The notes beneath the pieces are model-generated. The model had not been told where the DNA came from. It ran no database searches and saw only the letters and a list, made by a program, of their open reading frames with translations. Below are positions 25,178 through 34,005 of a stretch of 64,000 nt of DNA, piece by piece. The DNA lies in assembly GCF_039523235.1 (NCBI RefSeq), contig NZ_BAAAEX010000003.1. One strand, 5' to 3'. Position 1 is the stretch's first letter. The number at the start of each line of letters is the position of its first letter. Both the position numbers and the translations under genes were made by a program. This stretch comes from Castellaniella ginsengisoli. Its GTDB lineage: Bacteria > Pseudomonadota > Gammaproteobacteria > Burkholderiales > Burkholderiaceae_B.

Positions 25178-26040
25178 CAGAATCCCGCATCCAGCAGCTT
25201 GACCGCCACGGGGAAGCCGATGACCAGGAACGTACAAGGAAAGATGCACAGCACCATGGGAAACAGCATCCGCACGGGCGCCTCCAGCGCCAGTTTCTCG
25301 GCACGCAGAAACCGTTCGCTGCGCTGGCGCTCCGCCTGGGCCCGCAACAAGGGCCCCAGGCTCATGCCCAGGCGATCGGCCTGCGCCAGCGCCGACACCA
25401 AGTTGCGCACGCCGGGCACGTCCGCCTGCTCGGCCCAGCGCTGCAGCCAGCGCGACCGCTCCATGCCGGTGCGTTCCAGCGCGGCGGCTTCCCGCAGGCT
25501 CTGACGCAACGGACCTTCGGGCGCATGGCCGGCGACCTGATGCAAGGCTGCCGGCAGGCTGAGCCCGGCCTCCACGCACAAGGTCAGCAAATCCAGCATG
25601 AACGGCAATTCGCGCATCATCCGCAGCCGCCGGCCGGCGGCGCGGCGCCGCAGGATCCGATCCGGCCAGATGAACCCCAGGCCGGCGCCCGCCAGCGCCG
25701 ACACGATGCCGATCCGTGCCGGGACATTGCCCATCAAGGCCGCGGCGCCGGCCAATGCGGCGCCGCAGCCGCCCGCCAGCACGCAGGCCGCCAGCCAACG
25801 CTCGACCTCCCAATGCGAGGCCAGACCGGCACGCGGCCCCCATACCTGGAGCGCCCGGCGCATGCGCCAGGTCACGAAAGGCGCGCACCAGGGCGCCAGT
25901 GCCAGCACCCAGGGCCACCAGAACGCCGGCGGCCGGATTCCCGCCTCGCCACGCGCGGCCACCCAGGGGCCGCCCACCACCCACAAGCCCAGGCAAGCTG
26001 CCAAAGCGGCCAGGCACAAGCCGATCCAGAACCAGTTCAT
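25177..26040 (-). CDS. tadC: Tad pilus inner-membrane platform protein TadC
   Basis: This 287-residue protein has the type II secretion system F domain in its second half (RMMRELPFMLDLLTLCVEAGLSLPAAL ... LVSALAQADRLGMSLGPLLRAQAE) and hydrophobic helices at both ends. With TadB it forms the inner-membrane platform on which the TadA ATPase acts. It starts 24 bases after the tadB stop. Confidence 0.88.
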   Translation of the reverse strand: MNWFWIGLCLAALAACLGLWVVGGPWVAARGEAGIRPPAFWWPWVLALAPWCAPFVTWRMRRALQVWGPRAGLASHWEVERWLAACVLAGGCGAALAGAAALMGNVPARIGIVSALAGAGLGFIWPDRILRRRAAGRRLRMMRELPFMLDLLTLCVEAGLSLPAALHQVAGHAPEGPLRQSLREAAALERTGMERSRWLQRWAEQADVPGVRNLVSALAQADRLGMSLGPLLRAQAERQRSERFLRAEKLALEAPVRMLFPMVLCIFPCTFLVIGFPVAVKLLDAGF

Positions 26041-26064
26041 GATGTGTTCACTCCTGCAGACGGG

Positions 26065-26910
26065 CTACACCTCGATGGCAACCACTCGCTGGATCCATAG
26101 AATGCCCAGGCCTTCCAGCACCAGGACCGCCATCATGACGGACCAGCCATACCAGGTCTGCCACAGCAAGGCCATGGCTTCAGGCTCCAGCCGGGCAAGC
26201 ACCAGCGCCAGCAGCACCGGCAACCCGGCCATGATGCGGCTTTGCATCCGGCCTTGAGCAGTCAACGCCTCGACCCGGCCCAGCCAGTGCTGCCGCGCCC
26301 TTAAGGTTCCGGCGATGTTTTCCAGCGTGTCGGCCAGGCCGCCGCCCGTCCGTGCGGAAACGCCCAAGGCAGACACGACCAGGCCGCAGGATTCGGTCTG
26401 CACCCGGGCATGCAATTGCTGCAAGGCATCCTGAAAACTCAAGCCCAGGCGCTGTTCGCGCAGCAGCAGGCCGAATTCCTGGGACAGCGGCGGACTGGAC
26501 TGGGCCACCAGGTGCCGCAAGGCGGGCTGCACCCCCGCCCCGGCGCGCAAAGCGCCGGCCAAGGCCTGGACCAGTTCGGGCAATTGGGAATCGAAGCGCC
26601 GCGCGCGGCGCAGACGCACATGGCGCAGGATCAAAGGCGGCGCGCACAGCAGGCCCGCCAGCACCGGCAACACGCCCCACCAGCGGCCCGCCAGCCAGGC
26701 GGCGGCCAGCATCGCCACCAGGCCGAGGCAGGCGGCGGCCGGCTGCAACTGGGCCATATCCAGGAACAGAAAAGAGGCATCCAGCGTGCGCCGGGTCTCG
26801 TCGCGCAGCCGATCCTCGTAGCGCATCCAGGCACTTTGGGCGCACTCAAGCAGCCACCAGGCGATCAGCGAAACGCTGCCGGCAAACAATACGAAAATCA
26901 GGATCATCAT
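26065..26910 (-). CDS. tadB: Tad pilus inner-membrane platform protein TadB
   Basis: This 281-residue protein has an N-terminal helix (MMILIFVLFAGSVSLIAWW), a middle pair of helices and the F-domain stretch RFDSQLPELVQALAGALRAGAGVQPALRHLVAQSSPPLSQEF, then ARTGGGLADTLENIAGTLRAR. It pairs with TadC. The ATG at 26910 has AGGAG 7 bases upstream and overlaps the tadA stop; longer upstream reading is in tadA. Confidence 0.88.
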   Translation of the reverse strand: MMILIFVLFAGSVSLIAWWLLECAQSAWMRYEDRLRDETRRTLDASFLFLDMAQLQPAAACLGLVAMLAAAWLAGRWWGVLPVLAGLLCAPPLILRHVRLRRARRFDSQLPELVQALAGALRAGAGVQPALRHLVAQSSPPLSQEFGLLLREQRLGLSFQDALQQLHARVQTESCGLVVSALGVSARTGGGLADTLENIAGTLRARQHWLGRVEALTAQGRMQSRIMAGLPVLLALVLARLEPEAMALLWQTWYGWSVMMAVLVLEGLGILWIQRVVAIEV

Positions 26911-28724
26911 GACGCGTCTCCTGCAAGCGGATCGTGCCTGTGCGCCGCCCGTCGCGGACTGCGAAGCGGCCAGGCCGCATCCCCGTCCAGTGCCGCCCCG
27001 CCCCGGAGGATCGTGCGCCCCGAGAACCATGAAAGATCCAGGGCCGCCGCTCCCTCGAACCCCTCGGGCGGCAAGCCGCAGCCGACGAACTCGGCAGGCG
27101 GCCCCGCCTTGCCCAAAAACAGATCCTGCAATTGGATGCGGCCGCTTTCCTGGCCTGTCACCTGGACGATGGCGCTGACCAGGCGCCGACCGTCGGCCGC
27201 GCGCATCAGTTGGACAATGAAATCGATGCTGGAGGCGATGTGCTCGCGGATCGCAGCCAGCGGCAAATCCATGCCCGCCATCAGAATCATGGTTTCCAGG
27301 CGCCCCAAGGCATCGCGCGGGCTGTTGGCATGCAATGTGGTCAGCGAACCCTCGTGCCCGGTGTTCATGGCAGCCAGCATGTCGAAGGCCTCTGCGCCCC
27401 GGCATTCCCCGACCACGATCCGATCCGGGCGCATGCGCAAGGCGTTGCGCACCAGATCGCGGATCTCGATGCGGCCCCGGCCCTCAGCATTGGGCGGGCG
27501 AGCCTCCAGGTTGACCAAATGGGCATGATTCAATCGCAGTTCGGCGGCATCCTCGATCGTGATGATGCGTTCGCCGGCCGGGATGGCATTGGACAGGACG
27601 TTCAGCAGGCTGGTCTTGCCCGAACCCGTGCCTCCGGAGACGATCAGATTCTTGCGATGGCGCACACAATGCACCAGGAACCGCGCCATGGCGTCGTCCA
27701 AGGCGCCGACGGCCAGCAGATCGGGCATATCCAGGCGCCGGGCGGGAAACTTGCGGATCGTCAGGCTGGCTCCGCGCAAGGCGACTGGCGAGATCACCGC
27801 ATTCACCCGCGAGCCGTCCCGCAGGCGGGCATCGACCATGGGCGCGCTTTCATCGATCCGCCGTCCCAGCGGCGCGACGATCCGGTCGATGATGCCGAGC
27901 ACCGCCTGCTCGCCGCTGAAGCTGGCGGAGGCACGCGCCAGGCGCCCCCCGCGCTCGACGAAAATTTCATCATAGCGGTTGACCATGATCTCTGTGATGC
28001 CCGGATCGGCCAGCAGCGGCTCAAGCGGCCCGAGGCCCACGGCCTCGTCCACCAGTTCCTGGAGCAATGCCTCCCGATCCTGCTCCGCAGGCAGCGTCGC
28101 ATCAGCGGCAATCAGCCTCGACAGCACGTCGGCCGCCTCGGTCCGCAAGGCGGTATCGCTCATTCCGCCAATGTCCCTGCGGCGCAGTTGCAATGCGGCG
28201 ATCAGGCCCTCGTGCAGACGGCGCCGCAGGACCTGGTTGTCGGGCGACGGCCCATCGGCCCACGCCACGCCCGCCTCTTCCGCCGGCGGGACGGGCGGCA
28301 TCGCCGGAGGCCCGGAGGGCTCATCCCCGCCCCCTGCTTCCTCCTGCGCTTCTTCGCCCCGGTCAGGGACACTCTTTTGCGCCCCGCCCTGCGGCAGCGG
28401 ATGCCCGCCATCAGGAGGGGCATCCGCTTCCTCGGCCGGCAGGACGCGCAACAGGCACGGGCCGATCACGATTTCGTCCTGCGCCCCGATCGGGCCGTGG
28501 ACGGCGATCCGCGCACCGTTGACGGTGGTTCCGAACAGCGAGCCCAGGTCTTCGATCCAGATTTCGTCCTGGCGCTGCAGCAGGCGCGCATGCCGGCGCC
28601 CGACCCGCCAGGCGCGCAAGGCCAGGCCGCACGCGGCATCGCGACCGATCAGCAACGGCAAGGCATGCCGCTCGCGCCGACGGCGGCCGTCCTCGAAATG
28701 CAAGTCGAGATCGACGGCGTTCAC
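26907..28724 (-). CDS. tadA: Tad pilus secretion ATPase TadA with N-terminal FHA domain
   Basis: This 605-residue protein powers pilus assembly. Residues 180-560 are a CpaF/TadA ATPase: GITEIMVNRYDEIFVE (242-257), Walker A GGTGSGKT (364-371), ITIEDAAELRL, and Walker B RIVVGECRG (435-443). Residues 1-95 form an FHA domain (LIGRDA at 25-30, VGRRHARL at 41-48, DLGSLFGTTVNG at 59-70), joined by an acidic, Pro-rich linker (about 97-165). The phosphothreonine-contacting Ser of the usual SRxH motif is Gly42 here. The start is GTG 28724 with AAGGAG 7 bases upstream and overlaps the secretin stop (GTGA). Confidence 0.9.
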   Translation of the reverse strand: MNAVDLDLHFEDGRRRRERHALPLLIGRDAACGLALRAWRVGRRHARLLQRQDEIWIEDLGSLFGTTVNGARIAVHGPIGAQDEIVIGPCLLRVLPAEEADAPPDGGHPLPQGGAQKSVPDRGEEAQEEAGGGDEPSGPPAMPPVPPAEEAGVAWADGPSPDNQVLRRRLHEGLIAALQLRRRDIGGMSDTALRTEAADVLSRLIAADATLPAEQDREALLQELVDEAVGLGPLEPLLADPGITEIMVNRYDEIFVERGGRLARASASFSGEQAVLGIIDRIVAPLGRRIDESAPMVDARLRDGSRVNAVISPVALRGASLTIRKFPARRLDMPDLLAVGALDDAMARFLVHCVRHRKNLIVSGGTGSGKTSLLNVLSNAIPAGERIITIEDAAELRLNHAHLVNLEARPPNAEGRGRIEIRDLVRNALRMRPDRIVVGECRGAEAFDMLAAMNTGHEGSLTTLHANSPRDALGRLETMILMAGMDLPLAAIREHIASSIDFIVQLMRAADGRRLVSAIVQVTGQESGRIQLQDLFLGKAGPPAEFVGCGLPPEGFEGAAALDLSWFSGRTILRGGAALDGDAAWPLRSPRRAAHRHDPLAGDAS

Positions 28725-30157
28725 GGACGGGCTCCTTCCGGGCGATGATCCGGCGTGGCGATGCTGCCCTGCCACTGTGAATCCGGCCCGATCATCCGCG
28801 GGTTCCAGCCCGGCCGGACCGCGCGCCCAGCCGGCGCAAGCCCCGGGCGAACGGGGGTCATCAGTACAGGGTCGGCCGGAAACGACCGATCCAGGATGGC
28901 GCCCGCACGTCGCACGCGCAGGCGCAGATCGGGATGCTCCGCCGTCACCAGTTGCGGCGTCACCAGGATAGCCAGCTCGGTTTCGTTGCGCTGGAAACGC
29001 GTGGAGCGGAACAACGCCCCCAGAACCGGCAGATCGCCCAAACCCGGCAGACGGTCCACGTTGCGGGCCGTATCCCGCGACAGGAAACCGGCCAGCACCA
29101 GGGTCTGGCCGGCGCGCACGTTGAACTCGGTGGCCGTGCGCCGGGTCTTCAAGGAAGGGCCGCCCGGCACCGACAACGACGGATCGATGGCGCTGACCTC
29201 GACTTCGAGACGCGAACGCACCGCACCGCTGCGCTCGATCGACGGCGTGATGCGCAGTGACACGCCGTAAGGCTTGAAGGCTGTTTGGGTGTTTCCATTG
29301 CCGTCCACCGTGCTGTAGGGCACTTCGCCTCCGGCCAGGAACTCGGCGGTCGCACCGCTGCGCGCCAGAAGCTGGGGTTGGGCCAGCACGACGGCCCGCC
29401 CGTCCTGGGCCAGCAGATTGATCTGCGCCGACAAGAGCGCATTGATACCGAAATAGCCCGCCGCCTGCGGCGACGGGAATGCCAGGGGCAGCACGGTCTC
29501 CCCCGGCCGGTCGGCATAACGGCGGGAACCTGCGTCCCAACCCAGGCCGGCATTGACGCCACCTGCTCCCTGAGCCGCCCAACGCAGGCCGACTTCGCGC
29601 AGCAGGGATCGGGGCACTTCGACGACCTGCACATCCAACAGCACCATCTGGTCCCAACCGACGGTGCCGGTGAAATCCAGCAATTGCGGGTAACGGCGTC
29701 CCAATTCCGTCAGGCGCTGGCGGTCGGCATCGGACAAGTCATCGCCCTCGACCAGCAGCTTGTCGCCCAGAGTCGTCACCCGCACGCCCGGGATGCGTTC
29801 CAGCAAGCCGCGCAATTCATCCTGGAGCTGGCGCGCGCCTTCGGGAGCGACTTCCACCGCATAACGGTAGGCCTGCCCATCCGCCGTCCAGGCATGCAGC
29901 GTACTGAAGCCGGGCTTGCGGGCGAACACGATGACTTCACGATCATCGGTGCTGACGGCATTCAGGATCTTGCCGTCGCCCACGGCGACCCGAGCCACGC
30001 CGGGAATGCCCAGGACCCGGACTTCACCCGCCTGAAGCGCCAACGGCGTTTCAGCAGCAGCCCCAGGGACGGCGAAGGCCGATGAAACCATCAGGCCCGA
30101 GACCCAGACGGCCATGATGCCACGGCCGGCAAAGGCAAAGCGGCAGCGCGCGCTCAT
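28721..30157 (-). CDS. rcpA: Tad pilus outer-membrane secretin RcpA/CpaC
   Basis: This 478-residue protein forms the outer-membrane channel for the pilus. It has a signal peptide (cleavage near AVPGAAA), a BON/pilus-assembly N-domain (LALQAGEVRVLGIPGVARVAVGDGKILNAVST) and the secretin core with VPYSTVDGNGNTQTAFKPYGVSLRITPSI and FNVRAGQTLVLAGFLSRDTARNVDRLPGLGDLPVLGALF. The start at 30157 has AGGAG 7 bases upstream and overlaps the cpaB-like stop as ATGA. No rcpB lipoprotein gene is present. Confidence 0.9.
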   Translation of the reverse strand: MSARCRFAFAGRGIMAVWVSGLMVSSAFAVPGAAAETPLALQAGEVRVLGIPGVARVAVGDGKILNAVSTDDREVIVFARKPGFSTLHAWTADGQAYRYAVEVAPEGARQLQDELRGLLERIPGVRVTTLGDKLLVEGDDLSDADRQRLTELGRRYPQLLDFTGTVGWDQMVLLDVQVVEVPRSLLREVGLRWAAQGAGGVNAGLGWDAGSRRYADRPGETVLPLAFPSPQAAGYFGINALLSAQINLLAQDGRAVVLAQPQLLARSGATAEFLAGGEVPYSTVDGNGNTQTAFKPYGVSLRITPSIERSGAVRSRLEVEVSAIDPSLSVPGGPSLKTRRTATEFNVRAGQTLVLAGFLSRDTARNVDRLPGLGDLPVLGALFRSTRFQRNETELAILVTPQLVTAEHPDLRLRVRRAGAILDRSFPADPVLMTPVRPGLAPAGRAVRPGWNPRMIGPDSQWQGSIATPDHRPEGARP

Positions 30158-31224
30158 GGGGTTTCTCCTTCCAGGCGCTCGCTGCGCTGCGCAGAGTCGA
30201 TCCCCCCGCCGCCGTCTCCTTCGCCCGCCGCAATCGCCCAATCCGGCCACACGGCCGACCCAGGCGGCGCCCCGGCGCCAGGGCTGTCTTCTCCCTCGGC
30301 CTGCGGGGGGGCCGCCTGCTCCGCCAAGGCATGCATCCAGGCGCTGGCCAAGGCCTGGGCGCCTGGCAGATCGAACCAGCCGTTGCCGGACGGAGGCGGC
30401 TGTCCCGAAGGCCTGGCCCAGGCTGGCAAGGCGCGGGCACCCGCGCTGCCATACAGGATCACGGCGCGGCGGGCCGGAGCCCGGGGCGGATCGCCCACGC
30501 CCAACAAGGACGCCAGGTCGCCCCGCGCGGCTCGACGGTCGGCCTGCGCATCCCCGGGATGACGCAGAATTGCGGTCAGCGTGCCCGCCTGCCGGGCGGC
30601 CACCAGCTTGACGACGTCTTCAGGCGCGGCATCGAGCGTCACCGTGGAATAGGAAGTTTCCCCGGCACCGGCCTCGGTGGATCGGGTTTCGCGGCCGGTC
30701 GCCAGCACCAGCACCCCCTGGAGCAAAGGAGCCGTCAAGCGCTTGCGCCTGTGATCGAAAGACACATACAGGTCGATCAGGTCGCCCGGCTGCAGCAGGC
30801 CGGACAGCGCATTGACTTGATCGACCGGCAGCGTAATGGCGCGCCGGCCCGGGGCCAGATGGGCCGAGAAGGCTGGCTGCGGACGGACGGTATGCGCCAG
30901 TGCCAGCGCGTCGCCCGCGCGCACGGCGGCACCCAGTACCCGCCCATCGAGTTCTCCCAAGCGATCGAGCGGCAAAGTATCGCCGTTCACCCAGCGGGCG
31001 GGAAACCGGCGCACGGCCAGCGCATCCGGCGTCAACCGGGTGCCGGCCGGAAGGTCCCGGGCCGCCACGATGCGTTCGACCATCTCCAGATGGGACCGGG
31101 CCTCGATCTGCCGTTCGCGTTCGCGCACATGCATGGCCAGGGCGCCCGCCGCCAGCAGGCCCGCCCCCAGGGCCAATGCGGCCAGAACGGCGGAACGGGG
31201 AATCCGGGGAAACGGGAAGCTCAT
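30154..31224 (-). CDS. rcpC: Tad pilus assembly protein RcpC/CpaB
   Basis: This 356-residue protein has an N-terminal membrane anchor (SAVLAALALGAGLLAAGALAM), a SAF domain (IVAARDLPAGTRLTPDALAVRRFPARW) and the CpaB core RAITLPVDQVNALSGLLQPGDLIDLYVSF. It is thought to sit in the periplasm next to the secretin and bind peptidoglycan. The C-terminal 100 residues are Pro/Gly-rich and contain WFDLPGAQ, a motif also found in the next upstream gene product. Both ends overlap neighbours by ATGA. Confidence 0.88.
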   Translation of the reverse strand: MSFPFPRIPRSAVLAALALGAGLLAAGALAMHVRERERQIEARSHLEMVERIVAARDLPAGTRLTPDALAVRRFPARWVNGDTLPLDRLGELDGRVLGAAVRAGDALALAHTVRPQPAFSAHLAPGRRAITLPVDQVNALSGLLQPGDLIDLYVSFDHRRKRLTAPLLQGVLVLATGRETRSTEAGAGETSYSTVTLDAAPEDVVKLVAARQAGTLTAILRHPGDAQADRRAARGDLASLLGVGDPPRAPARRAVILYGSAGARALPAWARPSGQPPPSGNGWFDLPGAQALASAWMHALAEQAAPPQAEGEDSPGAGAPPGSAVWPDWAIAAGEGDGGGGIDSAQRSERLEGETP

Positions 31225-31967
31225 GCGGGCTCCTTGGAGCGGTGCCAGAACGTCAGCACGACGGCATCGGCGCGAGGATGAAAATGGACCGACAGGCGGG
31301 CTCCGCCAGGCTGTGCCCACTCACCGGCCGCCGTGAAGACCACGCGCGACGGGTCTTCCTGCCCTCCGTGAGCGAAACCGCCGGCCACGGCGGCCGCCGG
31401 TTGCCAGTGCCGGGCCTGCAAGGCGGCGCGCACGGCGGCAGCCACGCGCGGATACGAGCCTGGACACAGATAACTGGCCAGCAGGCCGGCGCCTTCGGCA
31501 AGGCGGCTGGACGCGCGCAGTATGGGCCGGGCGCCCGGCGGGGCGAATTGAGCCGGATCGAAGCCGGCCTCCTGCCGGGCCGCAGGCTCCAGGCTGGACA
31601 ACAGCCCGACCGTGCCCGCGCCACCGCGACCCACGGGCCGCAACTGCGCCAGCCAGTGCCGTCCCTCGTGAACGCCCGACAGCGTCAGCACGGAACCCGA
31701 GAATTGCAGCCGGCTGAATCGGTCGTTGCCGGCGCGCGTCAATCTCCGGGCGGCGTCGGCCGGTGTCACCGGAGCCTGGAAACGATGCATCCGCACCTGT
31801 GCGCCTGGCAGATCGAAAACCTGAGGTCCGGTCCAGGTCCATTCCGCCAGGATCCCGGCCCCGGCGGGATTCCAGGCCGCCGAGGCGCCACACGCCGGGC
31901 TGGCACACATCAGAAAAACCGCCAGCAGCATTGAAGACGGATGCATGGGCGTCAGAAACGGACTCAT
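31221..31967 (-). CDS. Uncharacterised exported protein in the tad operon
   Basis: I do not recognise this 248-residue protein. It has an N-terminal signal peptide (SSMLLAVFLMCASPACGASA, likely cleaved after ASA; the Cys does not fit a lipobox) and a soluble mixed domain with VFDLPGAQVRMHRFQAPVTPADAARRLTR and FSGSVLTLSGVHEGRHWLAQLRPV. It starts and ends with ATGA overlaps, between the pseudopilin-like gene and rcpC, so it is very probably a periplasmic pilus-assembly factor. It could occupy the role of RcpB or TadD, but nothing in the sequence proves that. Confidence 0.8.
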   Translation of the reverse strand: MSPFLTPMHPSSMLLAVFLMCASPACGASAAWNPAGAGILAEWTWTGPQVFDLPGAQVRMHRFQAPVTPADAARRLTRAGNDRFSRLQFSGSVLTLSGVHEGRHWLAQLRPVGRGGAGTVGLLSSLEPAARQEAGFDPAQFAPPGARPILRASSRLAEGAGLLASYLCPGSYPRVAAAVRAALQARHWQPAAAVAGGFAHGGQEDPSRVVFTAAGEWAQPGGARLSVHFHPRADAVVLTFWHRSKEPA

Positions 31968-32683
31968 GGCTTTCTCCAGGTTTGCAGATGCGGGCGCGGC
32001 ACGCTGCCCGTCCATGGGCCAATCCAATCCCAATCGGGCAAGGCGCGGCCCCAGGCGGCATCGATCCCCCGAAGGCGGCTTGCAACGGCCTGGCCCGCCG
32101 CCCGGGATGCCGCAGCGGCATTGCCCCAGCCTCGGGGGCTGTCGGCCAGGATGAATTGAGCGTCGGCATCGCCCGCTGCCGCGCCGTCGCCGCTCAGGAT
32201 GGCGGTGTGGCGACGCAGGCTCAGGCCCAGCCGGTCGAAACCATGCACTGCGCCCGTCGCGGCCGGGCCTGTGGCCGTCGCAGCCTGTGCAACAGCCCGC
32301 CAGACGGCGGGGTCGCCCAACCGCCACTCCCTGCGCAGCGCCGCCGCGCCGGCTATGGGATCGCCAGGCTGCGGCCCCACCGGAAACCCCGTCGATTCGA
32401 GCGTCAGATGCGTGCCATCCGCCAGGAAATCCTCCCCGCGACGGGTTTTCCAGCGGTGCCCAGGCGAATCGAGATGGCCGTCCCCGCCAGAGCTCAGCGC
32501 TTCCGGTGCCATGCCCTGGTGAGCATGCGCAAAAGCGGCGCGGCGGCTGGCATGGGCCAACTGCATGCCGACGTCCTGCAGGCGCCCCAGCCATGCGATG
32601 CCCACCCACAAACTGCCCAGCACCCCCAATACGGCCAGAGCTTCGGCAAGGGCCTGGCCGGTTTGTTTCCGCTCAATGGCCAT
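31964..32683 (-). CDS. TadE/TadF-like minor pseudopilin
   Basis: This 239-residue protein begins MAIERKQTGQALAEALAVLG: a short leader, Gly before the cleavage point and Glu at +5, followed by a single long hydrophobic helix, as in class III prepilins processed by TadV-type peptidases. The rest is an exported domain. It overlaps the TadG-like gene upstream by 11 bases and the unknown exported protein downstream by ATGA. A tadV peptidase gene is not in the window. Confidence 0.75.
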   Translation of the reverse strand: MAIERKQTGQALAEALAVLGVLGSLWVGIAWLGRLQDVGMQLAHASRRAAFAHAHQGMAPEALSSGGDGHLDSPGHRWKTRRGEDFLADGTHLTLESTGFPVGPQPGDPIAGAAALRREWRLGDPAVWRAVAQAATATGPAATGAVHGFDRLGLSLRRHTAILSGDGAAAGDADAQFILADSPRGWGNAAAASRAAGQAVASRLRGIDAAWGRALPDWDWIGPWTGSVPRPHLQTWRKP

Positions 32684-34004
32684 CGGGCGCTCCAGGCGCA
32701 TCCGACAAACCGTCGGCCAGGCGCGCATGCCAATAGGGATGAAACAGACTGGGGGTTTCATCCAGCCCATCCGCGCGCCGCCCGGGCCGGGCGAACCGGC
32801 TTTCCGCTGCGCTGCGGGCATGAATGGGCCGTCCGGAGGCATCCGGCAAGCGCATACGCACGGCAAACTTCGCAGCCGCGCCAGGCGCGGCATCGGCGGC
32901 AACGTCCAGATAAGCCCCCAGCCCACGGGAATCCCAGGCCTGGCGATCCCGCAAGGCATAGGAATTGGCCAGGGGGTTATCCCGGCCGCCCACCAGGTCC
33001 CATTGCGTCGCCGCCCGCACCCAGCGCCAGAAATCCTGTTCGGCGAAATCTTCCGGTGCATCCTCGACGTGCGCAGCCTCCATCGCCTGGCCGGACTGCG
33101 CCGGCATCCAGGCCCAACCCATGGCGTATTCACGGTAATAGCAACCGATCCAACGATTGGAGCGCAGCGCATGAAAAGACTGTGTATCGCCCGCCCGCCA
33201 GCGGCCGGACGCATCCAGCGCCGTCCCCCCACGCCGCCGCAGTTCATGGCGCAAGTGCGGACAGCGGCCGCTGACTGGCCAGGGATTGCGCGCCGTATGA
33301 TCCCGGGAGCCAAGAAACGGGTAGAGTTCGGCCAGGCGCCGGGTCCAATCGAATAAAGCGGCATCCGGGGCCTGGCGGCGCAACAGGCGGGGCCAGGCAT
33401 CGTCCGTCACGACCGGCTGCAGTTCGTCAGGCCCGTACTCGGGATAGTGCGCGGCCAGCACGGCCCGCATCGTCTCCAGGCGCACCCGGGGCAGATCCCG
33501 GACCAGCGCGCCGGACAGATCGGCCGACAGCTCATGCACGAAGCGTTCGTGCGTGGCATAAGCCCGGCCCAATGCTCCTTGCCCCCGCGCCTGGGCTTCC
33601 AGGCCCGCGGCGCCAGCCGCCGCCAGGTAGGCGCGGCCATGATCGGCGCCGAACAGCAGGCCGATCAGATGGGCGGGCGGATTGCCCTGGGCAAGGCGGC
33701 GCGCTTCCATGCCGGCGTAATGCGCCCAACTGCCCAGAGTCACCAGGTGCGCCATGGCCAACTGGTGCGCCATGCGGGCGCGATTGAGATAGGCCAGGAA
33801 GTTCAAGGTCCGGGCCTGCGCCAGCGCGCCGCTGTAGGCGGCGGCATCCAGGCCATGCACCAGCCGGACTTTGGCCGCCAGCACCTGGCCGGTCGCGAAA
33901 TACCGCATCCAGGCCAGGCTCAGCACCGCGGCCAGCACCATGCCCAGAACCAGGACTTGCCCACGCTGATTTCCCGAAAGCCGCCGGATGATTTCCCTGG
34001 CCAT
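32673..34004 (-). CDS. TadG-like pilus assembly protein
   Basis: This 443-residue protein has an N-terminal QRGQVLVLGMVLAAVLSLAWMRYF helix, like the pilus-assembly Flp/TadG-type N-terminus, then a large exported domain rich in Trp and Arg (for example HDLGCYYREYAMGWAWMPAQSGQAM region at about 285-305). There is no clear von Willebrand domain, which many TadG proteins have, so the label reflects position and N-terminus. It starts one base after the stop of the pilin-like gene. Confidence 0.7.
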   Translation of the reverse strand: MAREIIRRLSGNQRGQVLVLGMVLAAVLSLAWMRYFATGQVLAAKVRLVHGLDAAAYSGALAQARTLNFLAYLNRARMAHQLAMAHLVTLGSWAHYAGMEARRLAQGNPPAHLIGLLFGADHGRAYLAAAGAAGLEAQARGQGALGRAYATHERFVHELSADLSGALVRDLPRVRLETMRAVLAAHYPEYGPDELQPVVTDDAWPRLLRRQAPDAALFDWTRRLAELYPFLGSRDHTARNPWPVSGRCPHLRHELRRRGGTALDASGRWRAGDTQSFHALRSNRWIGCYYREYAMGWAWMPAQSGQAMEAAHVEDAPEDFAEQDFWRWVRAATQWDLVGGRDNPLANSYALRDRQAWDSRGLGAYLDVAADAAPGAAAKFAVRMRLPDASGRPIHARSAAESRFARPGRRADGLDETPSLFHPYWHARLADGLSDAPGAPDGH

Positions 34005-34005
34005 G

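Noticed and set aside
26907..29657. 916-residue reading of the TadA frame
   Set aside because: The part upstream of GTG 28724 lies inside the secretin gene in another frame and has no conserved content; the GTG has a strong ribosome site.
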